Assembly: GCF_036325985.1 (NCBI RefSeq)
Contig: NZ_JAUHLI010000019.1
Location: 1 to 55,505, forward strand
Source: Alkalimonas cellulosilytica
GTDB lineage: Bacteria > Pseudomonadota > Gammaproteobacteria > Enterobacterales > Alteromonadaceae
DNA: 55,505 bases
Direction: 5' to 3'
Positions 49,658 through 55,505 of this stretch are shown in pieces. The notes beneath the pieces were generated by a model, which did not search any database, was not told the DNA's origin, and saw nothing but the letters and a program-made list of their open reading frames with translations. Each line of letters starts with the position of its first letter. Within the stretch, counting starts at the first letter, position 1. Both the position numbers and the translations under genes were made by a program.

Positions 49658-51013
49658 TCAGGGCACCAGATTGAACTTCTCCAGCCGGTACAAAAAGGCC
49701 TTATAAGGCATATCCAGCAATTTAGCGGCCTTGGTTTTGTTGCCCTCGGCCAGCGCCAGAGCCTGCTGTAAGCATTGCTGCTCCAGAGCATCAAAGGCCA
49801 TGCCTTGCTCCGGCAGCCGAAAAGCCCCCCCAGCCAGCACGGCTGAATTTGCTTTGCTGCGCAAATCCTGCACCAACTCCTGCTCATCCCCTAACAGCAC
49901 AAAACGTTCCAGTCGGTTACTAAGCTCCCGTACATTGCCCGGCCAGTGATAATCCATCAGCTGCCGCAACACCGTCTTACTGAGCTCTGGCACTTGCAAC
50001 TGATAGCGTTGCTGGTGCAGGCGAAGAAAATGCCGGATAAGTTGCGGAATGTCTTCTGCCCGCTCTCTAAGCGCAGGCATCCGAATCGGCACCACATTCA
50101 ACCGGTAATACAAGTCCTCCCGAAATCGGCCTTCTTCCACGGCTTTGACTAAGTTTTGATGGGTCGCAGCGACTACCCGGATATCCAACGCAATTTCCTG
50201 ATGACTGCCCAACCGGGTGACGGTGCCTTCTTGCAATAAACGCAATAACTTAGCCTGCAGGTTTAACGGTAACTCGGCAATTTCATCCAGGAAAATGGTG
50301 CCCCCCTGCGCAGCTTCGAATTTGCCGGCTTTGCTCTGACTGGCCCCGGTGTAAGCCCCTTTCTCAGCGCCAAACAGTTCAGCTTCGGCCAGATGCTCCG
50401 GGATGGCGCCACAGTTTAGCGCCATAAAAGGACCCTGATGCCGTGGCGACAGCTGGTGCAGCGCCCGCGCTGCCAGCTCTTTGCCGGTACCACTTTCGCC
50501 GGTGATCAACACCGTGGCCTGAGTCGGTGAAATCCGGCTGATGCGCTCAAACAGCTGCTGCATACAGGGCGCCTTACCGACCAGATCGACCAGTTGTTGT
50601 TGCTCCGACAAACTGGCCGTCAAGCGGCGATTTTGCAGCCGCAGTGTCGATGCCCGCAGGGCTTTTTCAATGGCCAGCAGCAGCTCCTGCCGCTTGAAAG
50701 GCTTGCTGAGGTAATCATCAGCCCCGGCCTGAATTGCCTCCACTGCATGACTGATGGAGCCATAAGCAGTCGCAACCACAAAGCCAAGCTCCGGCAGGTG
50801 CTGACGCACATACTGCAATAACTGCATGGCAGTGCGGGCTCCGAGCTTCCAGTCACTGAACACCAGCTGGATATCCCGGTGTTCTTTCAGCAGCAAAATG
50901 GCGCTTTCCACCGAGTCAGCAGCCAGGATCTGATAGGGCTCAGCGCTAAGGATTTGGATCAGCAGCTCACGCTGCTGCGGGTCGTCCTCTACCAGCAATA
51001 AGGTGCTCTTCAT
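49658..51013 (-). CDS. Sigma-54-dependent response regulator (NtrC/ZraR-like)
   Basis: This 451-residue enhancer-binding activator has a receiver domain (LLLVEDDPQQ, phosphoacceptor Asp in LVFSDWKLGARTA, Lys in DYLSKPFKRQ) and an AAA+ domain with Walker A GESGTGKEL. The sigma-54 contact loop reads GAYTGA instead of GAFTGA, a tolerated Phe-to-Tyr variant, and Walker B is GGTIFLDEIAEL. A Fis-type helix-turn-helix (GNKTKAAKLLDMPYKAFLYRLEKF) ends the protein. It would act from upstream sites on sigma-54 promoters. The ATG overlaps the kinase's TGA (ATGA). The divergent Pro-rich lipoprotein gene, with a -24/-12-like element, is the likely target. The arrangement equals that of zraS-zraR and zraP in E. 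coli. Confidence 0.93.
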   Translation of the reverse strand: MKSTLLLVEDDPQQRELLIQILSAEPYQILAADSVESAILLLKEHRDIQLVFSDWKLGARTAMQLLQYVRQHLPELGFVVATAYGSISHAVEAIQAGADDYLSKPFKRQELLLAIEKALRASTLRLQNRRLTASLSEQQQLVDLVGKAPCMQQLFERISRISPTQATVLITGESGTGKELAARALHQLSPRHQGPFMALNCGAIPEHLAEAELFGAEKGAYTGASQSKAGKFEAAQGGTIFLDEIAELPLNLQAKLLRLLQEGTVTRLGSHQEIALDIRVVAATHQNLVKAVEEGRFREDLYYRLNVVPIRMPALRERAEDIPQLIRHFLRLHQQRYQLQVPELSKTVLRQLMDYHWPGNVRELSNRLERFVLLGDEQELVQDLRSKANSAVLAGGAFRLPEQGMAFDALEQQCLQQALALAEGNKTKAAKLLDMPYKAFLYRLEKFNLVP

Positions 51014-52431
51014 TTCTTTGATTCCGCAAAAAATAAGCAGGCCCGGCAGCCACCGGACTCATAATTTTCCAGGGCAATTCGTCCCTGATAGTAACGCTGC
51101 ATCAGACGCTGGGCAATGTAAAGGCCCATGCCAGCGCCTGCTGGCTTGCTGCTGATATGTGGCTGAAACAATTGCTCGGCGATAGCCGGCTCCAGGCCGT
51201 CGCCCTGATCGGTGATGCAAAGCGCAGCACACGCTGCATCCAGCTGGATACGAATGATGCCATTGACCGGACTTGCTTCCACCGCATTGCTCAACAAGGT
51301 ATGGATAATAGCGCGTAGCTCTTGCTCGGCTCCGGCCAGCACCAGATCGGTGGGTGCATCCAGCTCTATCCGGACCGGGCTGGCAGAAAATTCAAGCTGC
51401 AAATCCTGCAAAATAGCACTGACAGAGACCTGCTGTTGCCGATCGACGTCCGCACAGCTCAAAGTTAACACCGCGGTCAGGCTGCGGTTGATGTGCTGGA
51501 TCTTTTGCTCCGCCTGCTGCATCAGCTGCTTACGCCTGACAGCATCGGGCTCATCCCCCAGTTGTTCCATCAATAATGTCAGGGTATGCAATGGGTTACG
51601 CAGTGCATGCACCAGGCCTCTGCTCATCTCACCAATTTCAACCAGATGCTGCTGTTGCTGTGCCTGTTCGGCCATCTCTGCCAGCTCAGCCAGCCGGAGA
51701 CTCATCTGGTTAAACTGAGCACTGACATAGCGGTACTCCCGTAAGCCCTGCACCGCAATCTGCTGCCCCAACTGCCCCTGCTGCAAGGTGCGAAACCCCG
51801 CCACCAGGCTCTGTAATGGCTGAATTAAACGATGACCTAACCATAAGGAGATCAACATGGCAATGCCGGTACTGAGTGCAATCAACATCACTGTATAGGC
51901 AGTGAACTCGCGAAACAGCGGCGCAGCCGATTGCAACTGCATTTGCTGTTGTGCCTGTTCCACCTGCGCCCGGATTGCCTCCGGACTCCACTGTCGCTGG
52001 ATCACAATACGCAAATTCTGCTGCACTTGCTGCTGCACCTGCTGTTGCACCTGCTGCTGCCAGGCTTGCCATTCCTGCTGACTGGCCTGCATCTCTTGTT
52101 GTCTGGCTTGTCGTTCCTCGCGGTTTTGCTCCAACTGCTGTTGCAGCTCCCGGCGCCAGGCCTCCCGCTCTTCGCGGTTGCGTAATGCTTCCGGAGTCGG
52201 TACCTTCAAGTCACGCAGAATCTCCAGCGGCTCCGGCGGTGTTGGCGGCATCGGGATCTCAATCAACTGCCGCTTCGCCTCATCCAGCACCACCTGAGTT
52301 AACTCCGAGCTACTGCTACTGATTTGCTGTTCAATCCGCTCCCTGAAGCTCTGGATCAATACAATCTGACTCACCGCCATCACCAGCAAGAGCCCGATAA
52401 TTCCTAATGATAAAATCCAACGTATCGACAT
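51010..52431 (-). CDS. Sensor histidine kinase with Pro/Gln-rich periplasmic coiled coil (ZraS-like position)
   Basis: This 473-residue kinase has helices at about 5-26 and 178-198 that flank a ~150-residue periplasmic region. That region holds a proline stretch (IPMPPTPPEP, 59-68) and then a Gln/Glu/Arg-rich coiled coil (about 84-146), with a tract of repeated QQQV units near 125-138. A HAMP linker, the phosphoacceptor motif EIGEMSRGLVHALRNPLHT (His near 275) and a HATPase domain (DQGDGLEP, GAGMGLYIAQRLM) follow. ATG 52431 has GGAG five bases upstream; the longer frame adds 20 residues without a site. It is co-transcribed with the sigma-54 regulator. The Gln-rich tract is encoded by CTG/TTG-rich repeats at about 52010-52070 and may vary in length between strains. 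Confidence 0.92.
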   Translation of the reverse strand: MSIRWILSLGIIGLLLVMAVSQIVLIQSFRERIEQQISSSSSELTQVVLDEAKRQLIEIPMPPTPPEPLEILRDLKVPTPEALRNREEREAWRRELQQQLEQNREERQARQQEMQASQQEWQAWQQQVQQQVQQQVQQNLRIVIQRQWSPEAIRAQVEQAQQQMQLQSAAPLFREFTAYTVMLIALSTGIAMLISLWLGHRLIQPLQSLVAGFRTLQQGQLGQQIAVQGLREYRYVSAQFNQMSLRLAELAEMAEQAQQQQHLVEIGEMSRGLVHALRNPLHTLTLLMEQLGDEPDAVRRKQLMQQAEQKIQHINRSLTAVLTLSCADVDRQQQVSVSAILQDLQLEFSASPVRIELDAPTDLVLAGAEQELRAIIHTLLSNAVEASPVNGIIRIQLDAACAALCITDQGDGLEPAIAEQLFQPHISSKPAGAGMGLYIAQRLMQRYYQGRIALENYESGGCRACLFFAESKK

Positions 52432-52495
52432 CTGCACTCCAAAATCCACCAGACTGCTCCGCGAATCAGCAGCAACCACACCAGCATTCATCTAC

Positions 52496-52582
52496 TTACA
52501 AACTCTATGTTACAAACTATATGCCAACTCCATCAGCAAGGCGATTTCTGATACAAAACAAGCCACTTTGTATTCTTTGTAC
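52496..52582. promoter_or_regulatory. Cluster of five TACAAA motifs (candidate enhancer)
   Basis: TTACAAACTCTATG at 52496 is directly followed by TTACAAACTATATG at 52510, a tandem 14-bp repeat with one mismatch. ATACAAA at 52551 forms an exact inverted repeat with TTTGTAT at 52567, and TTTGTAC follows at 52576. All lie in the 331-base gap 52432-52762, 155-240 bases upstream of the putative sigma-54 promoter start site, a usual distance for sites of NtrC-type activators. The gap also holds the palindrome CGGCTAGCCG at 52593. Confidence 0.55.
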
Positions 52583-52710
52583 TCGCTTCAAGCGGCTAGC
52601 CGGTCAATCCTGGCAGTACTCTATCCTCAAATCCGGAAGTCAGGAGGATGATATCCGCAACAAGCGACCAAGGGTTCAATTAACCATTTGAAAATAAATA
52701 GTTTTAATTC

Positions 52711-52726
52711 TGGCACGGCTTTTTCA
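52711..52726 (+). promoter_or_regulatory. Sigma-54 (-24/-12) promoter candidate
   Basis: TGGCACGGCTTTTTCA matches the sigma-54 consensus (TGGCACG, four bases, then TTGCA or TTGCT) at every position except G-to-T in the -12 GC. The start site would fall near 52737, about 26 bases before the lipoprotein ATG. The neighbouring divergent operon encodes a sigma-54-dependent activator. Confidence 0.65.
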
Positions 52727-52762
52727 TTGACTGCTGTGAACCTATACCACAGGAGACAACAA

Positions 52763-53245
52763 ATGAAAGCAATGATTTACGCAGCGCTCGCGCTGGCAAT
52801 GACTGGCTGCAGTGTGCAATCCGTCCAGGCCAAAGAGCAAACCAGCAGTTCGCAATCCACCCGGATCATTTTGCTGCAGGATGGGGAGCGGCAGGAGTGG
52901 CACTTTTCAGGCCGTGACTGGCAAGAGAGTGCAGAGTGGCAGCAACTATTCGATAGCCTGGAGCCTGAACGGCAGGAAAAGCTGAAACGACTGCTTAGCC
53001 GGCCAGACTTTCCACCCATTCCGCCTATACCACCACTCCCCAGAGTGCACTGGCAGGATAAAGATGGCATCAAGCAATTGATTATACGAAGTGGTGATGA
53101 TGAGCTGATGGCTGAACACATCCTTGATATTCGCCAGAAAGTCGCCGAACACAAGGTGGAAGTGATCCGCCGTATGCTGGAACAGACCGAACTCAGCCGT
53201 GAGCAGCTGCAGTCGTTGCAACAACTGCTGGACAGCAAGTACTAA
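52763..53245 (+). CDS. Small Pro-rich envelope lipoprotein, ZraP/CpxP-like by position
   Basis: The 160-residue protein has a signal sequence with a probable lipobox at Cys16 (LAMTGC); a signal peptidase I site after VQA at 21-23 is an alternative. The mature protein is charged and helical (SAEWQQLFDSLEPERQEKLKRLL), interrupted by a proline stretch (FPPIPPIPPLP, 83-93), and ends in a helix of L-S-R-E-Q-L-Q-S-L-Q-Q-L-L form that recalls the LTxxQ motif of Spy/CpxP/ZraP chaperones. I do not see the His/Cys metal sites of ZraP. The ATG has AGGAGA upstream and follows a sigma-54-like promoter. It probably works with the divergent sensor kinase, which also carries a proline stretch in its periplasmic part. 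Confidence 0.75.
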   Translation: MKAMIYAALALAMTGCSVQSVQAKEQTSSSQSTRIILLQDGERQEWHFSGRDWQESAEWQQLFDSLEPERQEKLKRLLSRPDFPPIPPIPPLPRVHWQDKDGIKQLIIRSGDDELMAEHILDIRQKVAEHKVEVIRRMLEQTELSREQLQSLQQLLDSKY

Positions 53246-53251
53246 TGCTTC

Positions 53252-53289
53252 ATGCCTGCTGGCCAGCTCAATGCATTCCCAGCAGGCAT
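53252..53289 (+). terminator. Hairpin after the lipoprotein gene
   Basis: ATGCCTGCTGG and CCAGCAGGCAT form an exact 11-bp stem with a 16-base loop, six bases after the stop codon. No T tract follows. It separates this gene from the convergent SDR gene. Confidence 0.65.
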
Positions 53290-53330
53290 CAGAGTTTCGT
53301 AGTGAAGCAGGGTACACAGCTCTGCTTTGC

Positions 53331-53993
53331 CTACCAGGGCAACGCATCGCCATTGCTGTGGAAAAACTGGCCGCTGTTATCGGCACACAGCTCACTGATG
53401 CGCTCAACCAGACGACGGGCAGCCTCATCCGGGCTGATATCGCCGGCAAAGCCCACCATCTGCGTTTTGACAAAACCCGGGTGGTAAATCCCCACATAAA
53501 TCTGCTGGCTGGCCACATCCAGGCTCAGCGATACACTGGCTGCGTTCAGCGCGGCCTTAGCCATGCGGTAACCGTAATAGGCACCCGATCCATTGTCGCT
53601 GATCGAACCCATCCGGCTGGTGATCATCGCAATCTTGCTGCCTTTTCTAAGCGCCGGCAGCATGGCGTGGCTCAGTACCAGTGGTGCCAGGGCGTCCACC
53701 TGAAACTGTGCATGAATACGGCTAAGATCCAAATCATTCAGCGTTTCATTGCTGAAAATACCGGCATTGTTGATCAGAATATCGACCGAGTTGTTGCCAA
53801 ACTGCTGAGCCACCTGTTGCAACTGCTCAGACTGGCTAAAATCAATGCCACTGTGCACCGTCACATCCAGATCGGCCAGCTCGGCCGACATGGTACGGCA
53901 CAGTACCGTCACTTTGCAGCCCTTGGCCAAATATTGTTTCACCAGCGATAAACCTATACCGCGGTTACCTCCGGTAATGACTATGTGTTGCAT
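53331..53993 (-). CDS. Short-chain dehydrogenase/reductase
   Basis: The 220-residue Rossmann-fold enzyme has the cofactor motif TGGNRGIG (8-15), NNAG near 80, and a catalytic set Ser (ITSRMGSISD), Tyr and Lys (YGYRMAKAAL). The C-terminal GFVKTQM region is as in classical SDRs of the CsgA/'C-factor' type. The Arg in VTVLCRT suggests NADP(H) preference. The substrate is unknown. It is a single gene, transcribed away from the fatty acid transporter side only by order; both are on the minus strand with 100 bases between transporter end and its own start. Confidence 0.92.
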   Translation of the reverse strand: MQHIVITGGNRGIGLSLVKQYLAKGCKVTVLCRTMSAELADLDVTVHSGIDFSQSEQLQQVAQQFGNNSVDILINNAGIFSNETLNDLDLSRIHAQFQVDALAPLVLSHAMLPALRKGSKIAMITSRMGSISDNGSGAYYGYRMAKAALNAASVSLSLDVASQQIYVGIYHPGFVKTQMVGFAGDISPDEAARRLVERISELCADNSGQFFHSNGDALPW

Positions 53994-54093
53994 ACGAATC
54001 AGCTCCCTGGTTCATAAATAGGTTGTAATGCCACTATAGCAAAACTCAAGCAAAACTTGGTGGCTCTGTACGGCAAAGGCAGTGAGCACCTGC

Positions 54094-55401
54094 TTAGTAC
54101 CAGGTGAGTACCGCAGCGATGACCAAGCCCGTCAGCAGCAGCTGCAGCAAACAAAAGCCCATAATATCCTTGGCTTTTAAGCCGGCAATCGCCAGCACTG
54201 GCAAGGCCCAGAACGGCTGAATCAGATTGGTCCAGGCATCGCCCCAGGCCACTGCCATCGCCACCCGCTCGATATCAGCACCCAGCTCCAGCGCAGCCGG
54301 TAGCATCACCGGTGCCTGCACCGCCCACTGACCACCGCCGGAAGGCACAAAAATATTGACCAGACCAGCACTTAAAAAGCTCCACAGCGGCAAGGTGTCA
54401 CTGCTGGCAAAGCCAACAAACCACTGTGACAAACTTTGCGCCATGCCCGACTGCACCATCACCGCCATCATGCCGGCGTAAAATGGAAACTGCAGTAAAA
54501 TACCGGCACTGCCACTGATCGCCTGCTGCAAACTGGTCAGCAGATTGCGCGGGCTCTGATGCAGTAAAATCGCCGCAAATAAAAACAACAAATTGACGCT
54601 GTTTAAATTCAGCCCACCGCCATCACTAAAATACAGCCACAAGTAACCAAGCCCAAGGCCACCAAACAACCAGCCCAGCCAGTGACTGTGCTCCAGATAC
54701 TCAGCCGGACGCTCTGGCAAAGGCGCTGTTTGTTCCGGCTCAGCCAGTTTGGCCGGATCCACCAAAACCGCTTCGTCTTTATTCGGCAGCATCAACCGGT
54801 TCAACAGTGGGATCAACAGCACCAGCAAAAGCGTCAGTGTCAGATTAAAACCGGAGAAAATGGTCTGACTGGTCGGAATCACGCCAATCAAGGCTTCAGA
54901 AAAGTGCCCCTCCGTAGCAATGGTCAGTGGCACCGAGCCTGCCAGGCCACCATGCCAAATCACAAAACCGGAGTAGGCACTGGCCACCAGCAAACGGTAA
55001 TCCACCGCCACCCGCCTGGCCAGTGCTTTGGCAAAAAAAGCGCCCACCACCAGACCAAAGCCCCAGTTCAGCCAGCTGGCTATCAGTGCGACCAACGTCA
55101 CCAGCACAATGGCCGTACCGGCACTCTGCACCTTGGCAGCCAGCCCATCCAGCGCCCGCTGCACCAAAGGGGTGGTCGCCAGTAAAAAACCGGTGACCAG
55201 CACCAGCATCATCTGCATGGCAAAGCTCAGCAGGCCCCAAAAGCCATCCCCCCAATACCGCAGTACCGTCAGCGGTGCCTGTTGCTGAAACAGCACAGCG
55301 GCTGCAAATACCAGCAGGGTCAAAAGCAATACCAGCACAAAGGGATCTGGCAGATAACGTTCGGTCAGTCGAACAAAGGGTTTGGCAAAATTGCTCAGCA
55401 T
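54094..55401 (-). CDS. Short-chain fatty acid transporter (AtoE family)
   Basis: This 435-residue polytopic carrier has about 10-12 helices and the AtoE/TIGR00366 pattern. It opens with FVRLTERYLPDPFVLVLLLTLLVFAAAVL, then WLNWGFGLVVGAFFAKALARR, SAYSGFVIWHGGLAGSVPL, FVPSGGGQWAVQAPVMLPAA and GDAWTNLIQPFWALPVLAIAGLKAKDIMGFCL. E. coli AtoE takes up short-chain fatty acids for the acetoacetate pathway; no atoDAB genes are in the window, so its context here is unknown. The ATG is close to the right edge; a further gene appears to begin upstream. Confidence 0.94.
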   Translation of the reverse strand: MLSNFAKPFVRLTERYLPDPFVLVLLLTLLVFAAAVLFQQQAPLTVLRYWGDGFWGLLSFAMQMMLVLVTGFLLATTPLVQRALDGLAAKVQSAGTAIVLVTLVALIASWLNWGFGLVVGAFFAKALARRVAVDYRLLVASAYSGFVIWHGGLAGSVPLTIATEGHFSEALIGVIPTSQTIFSGFNLTLTLLLVLLIPLLNRLMLPNKDEAVLVDPAKLAEPEQTAPLPERPAEYLEHSHWLGWLFGGLGLGYLWLYFSDGGGLNLNSVNLLFLFAAILLHQSPRNLLTSLQQAISGSAGILLQFPFYAGMMAVMVQSGMAQSLSQWFVGFASSDTLPLWSFLSAGLVNIFVPSGGGQWAVQAPVMLPAALELGADIERVAMAVAWGDAWTNLIQPFWALPVLAIAGLKAKDIMGFCLLQLLLTGLVIAAVLTWY

Positions 55402-55436
55402 GAAGTCAGTATCCCATGTACAATCATGCTGTTAGC

Positions 55437-55505
55437 CTAGCGGCTTTGGCCCCAAAGTACCAGACAGCCCAACGCCAACAACAAATAAAAACCCTGCCGG
55501 CATGG
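55437..55505 (-). CDS. Partial open frame at the window edge (C-terminus of a membrane protein?)
   Basis: An open frame enters from the right edge and ends with TAG at 55437 after 22 codons. The residues GFYLLLALGCLVLWGQSR look like a final membrane helix with a basic tail, 35 bases upstream of the AtoE-type gene. Too short to identify, and it may be chance. Confidence 0.3.
   Translation of the reverse strand, partial: PCRQGFYLLLALGCLVLWGQSR

Noticed and set aside
52010..52090. CTG/TTG-rich repeat as a possible phase-variable microsatellite
   Set aside because: It encodes the Gln-rich coiled coil with mixed codons and 3n unit length, so slippage would alter length but not frame; kept only as a comment on the kinase.
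53199..53951. 250-codon plus-strand frame running through the SDR gene
   Set aside because: The minus-strand SDR has intact cofactor and catalytic motifs; the plus frame has none and crosses the terminator hairpin.
1..55505. tRNA, rRNA, CRISPR, insertion sequences or prophage
   Set aside because: I saw no cloverleaf-forming sequences, repeat-spacer arrays, transposase or phage genes; the sole accessory-type element is the toxin-antitoxin pair.

Overview
The window reads as a chromosomal segment of a marine or freshwater gammaproteobacterium in the Alteromonadales/Chromatiales neighbourhood (Rheinheimera, Alishewanella or Arsukibacterium would fit). This placement is an inference from gene content: TrmA and FabR very close to their enterobacterial forms, ComM, a DUF3334 protein, a MipA/OmpV-DUF3019-two-component cluster, and a TonB-dependent maltodextrin locus. 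I see no rRNA, tRNA, CRISPR array, insertion sequence or prophage. Genes are dense and on both strands, and base composition looks even throughout.

Layout. 1-5.4 kb: membrane-anchored RRM protein, trmA, fabR divergent from an acyl desaturase with a FabR-type palindrome between them, a DUF945-like protein and a TRIC-type channel. 5.4-10.2 kb: a minus-strand export operon (RND/MMPL transporter, LolA-like periplasmic protein, and an outer-membrane barrel fused to a FimV-like LysM domain). 10.3-15.6 kb: comM, pyrC, an SLC13-type carrier and a DUF3334 protein. 15.6-18.8 kb: a translationally coupled operon MipA - DUF3019 - response regulator - histidine kinase. 19-21.5 kb: LD-carboxypeptidase, a LacI-family regulator and a small lipoprotein.

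21.5-39.8 kb is a maltodextrin/starch utilisation locus. A TonB-dependent receptor and a lipoprotein pullulanase form one operon. A lipoprotein alpha-amylase and a periplasmic GH31 alpha-glucosidase form a second, and an MFS sugar carrier and a lipoprotein GH13 enzyme form a third. Each of the three operons is preceded by a copy of the palindrome TGAATACGTATTCA (one copy has one mismatch), the likely operator of the LacI-family (MalR-like) regulator encoded at its edge. Polymers would be debranched and cut at the cell surface, imported by the receptor, trimmed in the periplasm and carried inward by the MFS protein. Unrelated genes (CsaA-like protein, SnoaL-like protein, a Phd/ParE-type toxin-antitoxin pair, two secreted proteins) are interspersed.

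40-46.4 kb: an unusual protein with an apparently degenerate HD-GYP-like C-terminus, a small secreted protein, and a DesK/DesR-like two-component pair divergent from an alpha/beta hydrolase and an ABC-2 exporter. 46.4-49.5 kb: DUF3617, a Sel1-repeat protein, and a DUF2235 hydrolase carrying a C-terminal PilZ domain. 49.6-53.3 kb: a sensor kinase and sigma-54-dependent response regulator divergent from a small Pro-rich envelope lipoprotein, with a sigma-54-like promoter and an upstream cluster of TACAAA motifs. This copies the architecture of E. coli ZraPSR with non-obvious homologues and is my best candidate for an undescribed system. 53.3-55.4 kb: an SDR oxidoreductase and an AtoE-type short-chain fatty acid transporter.
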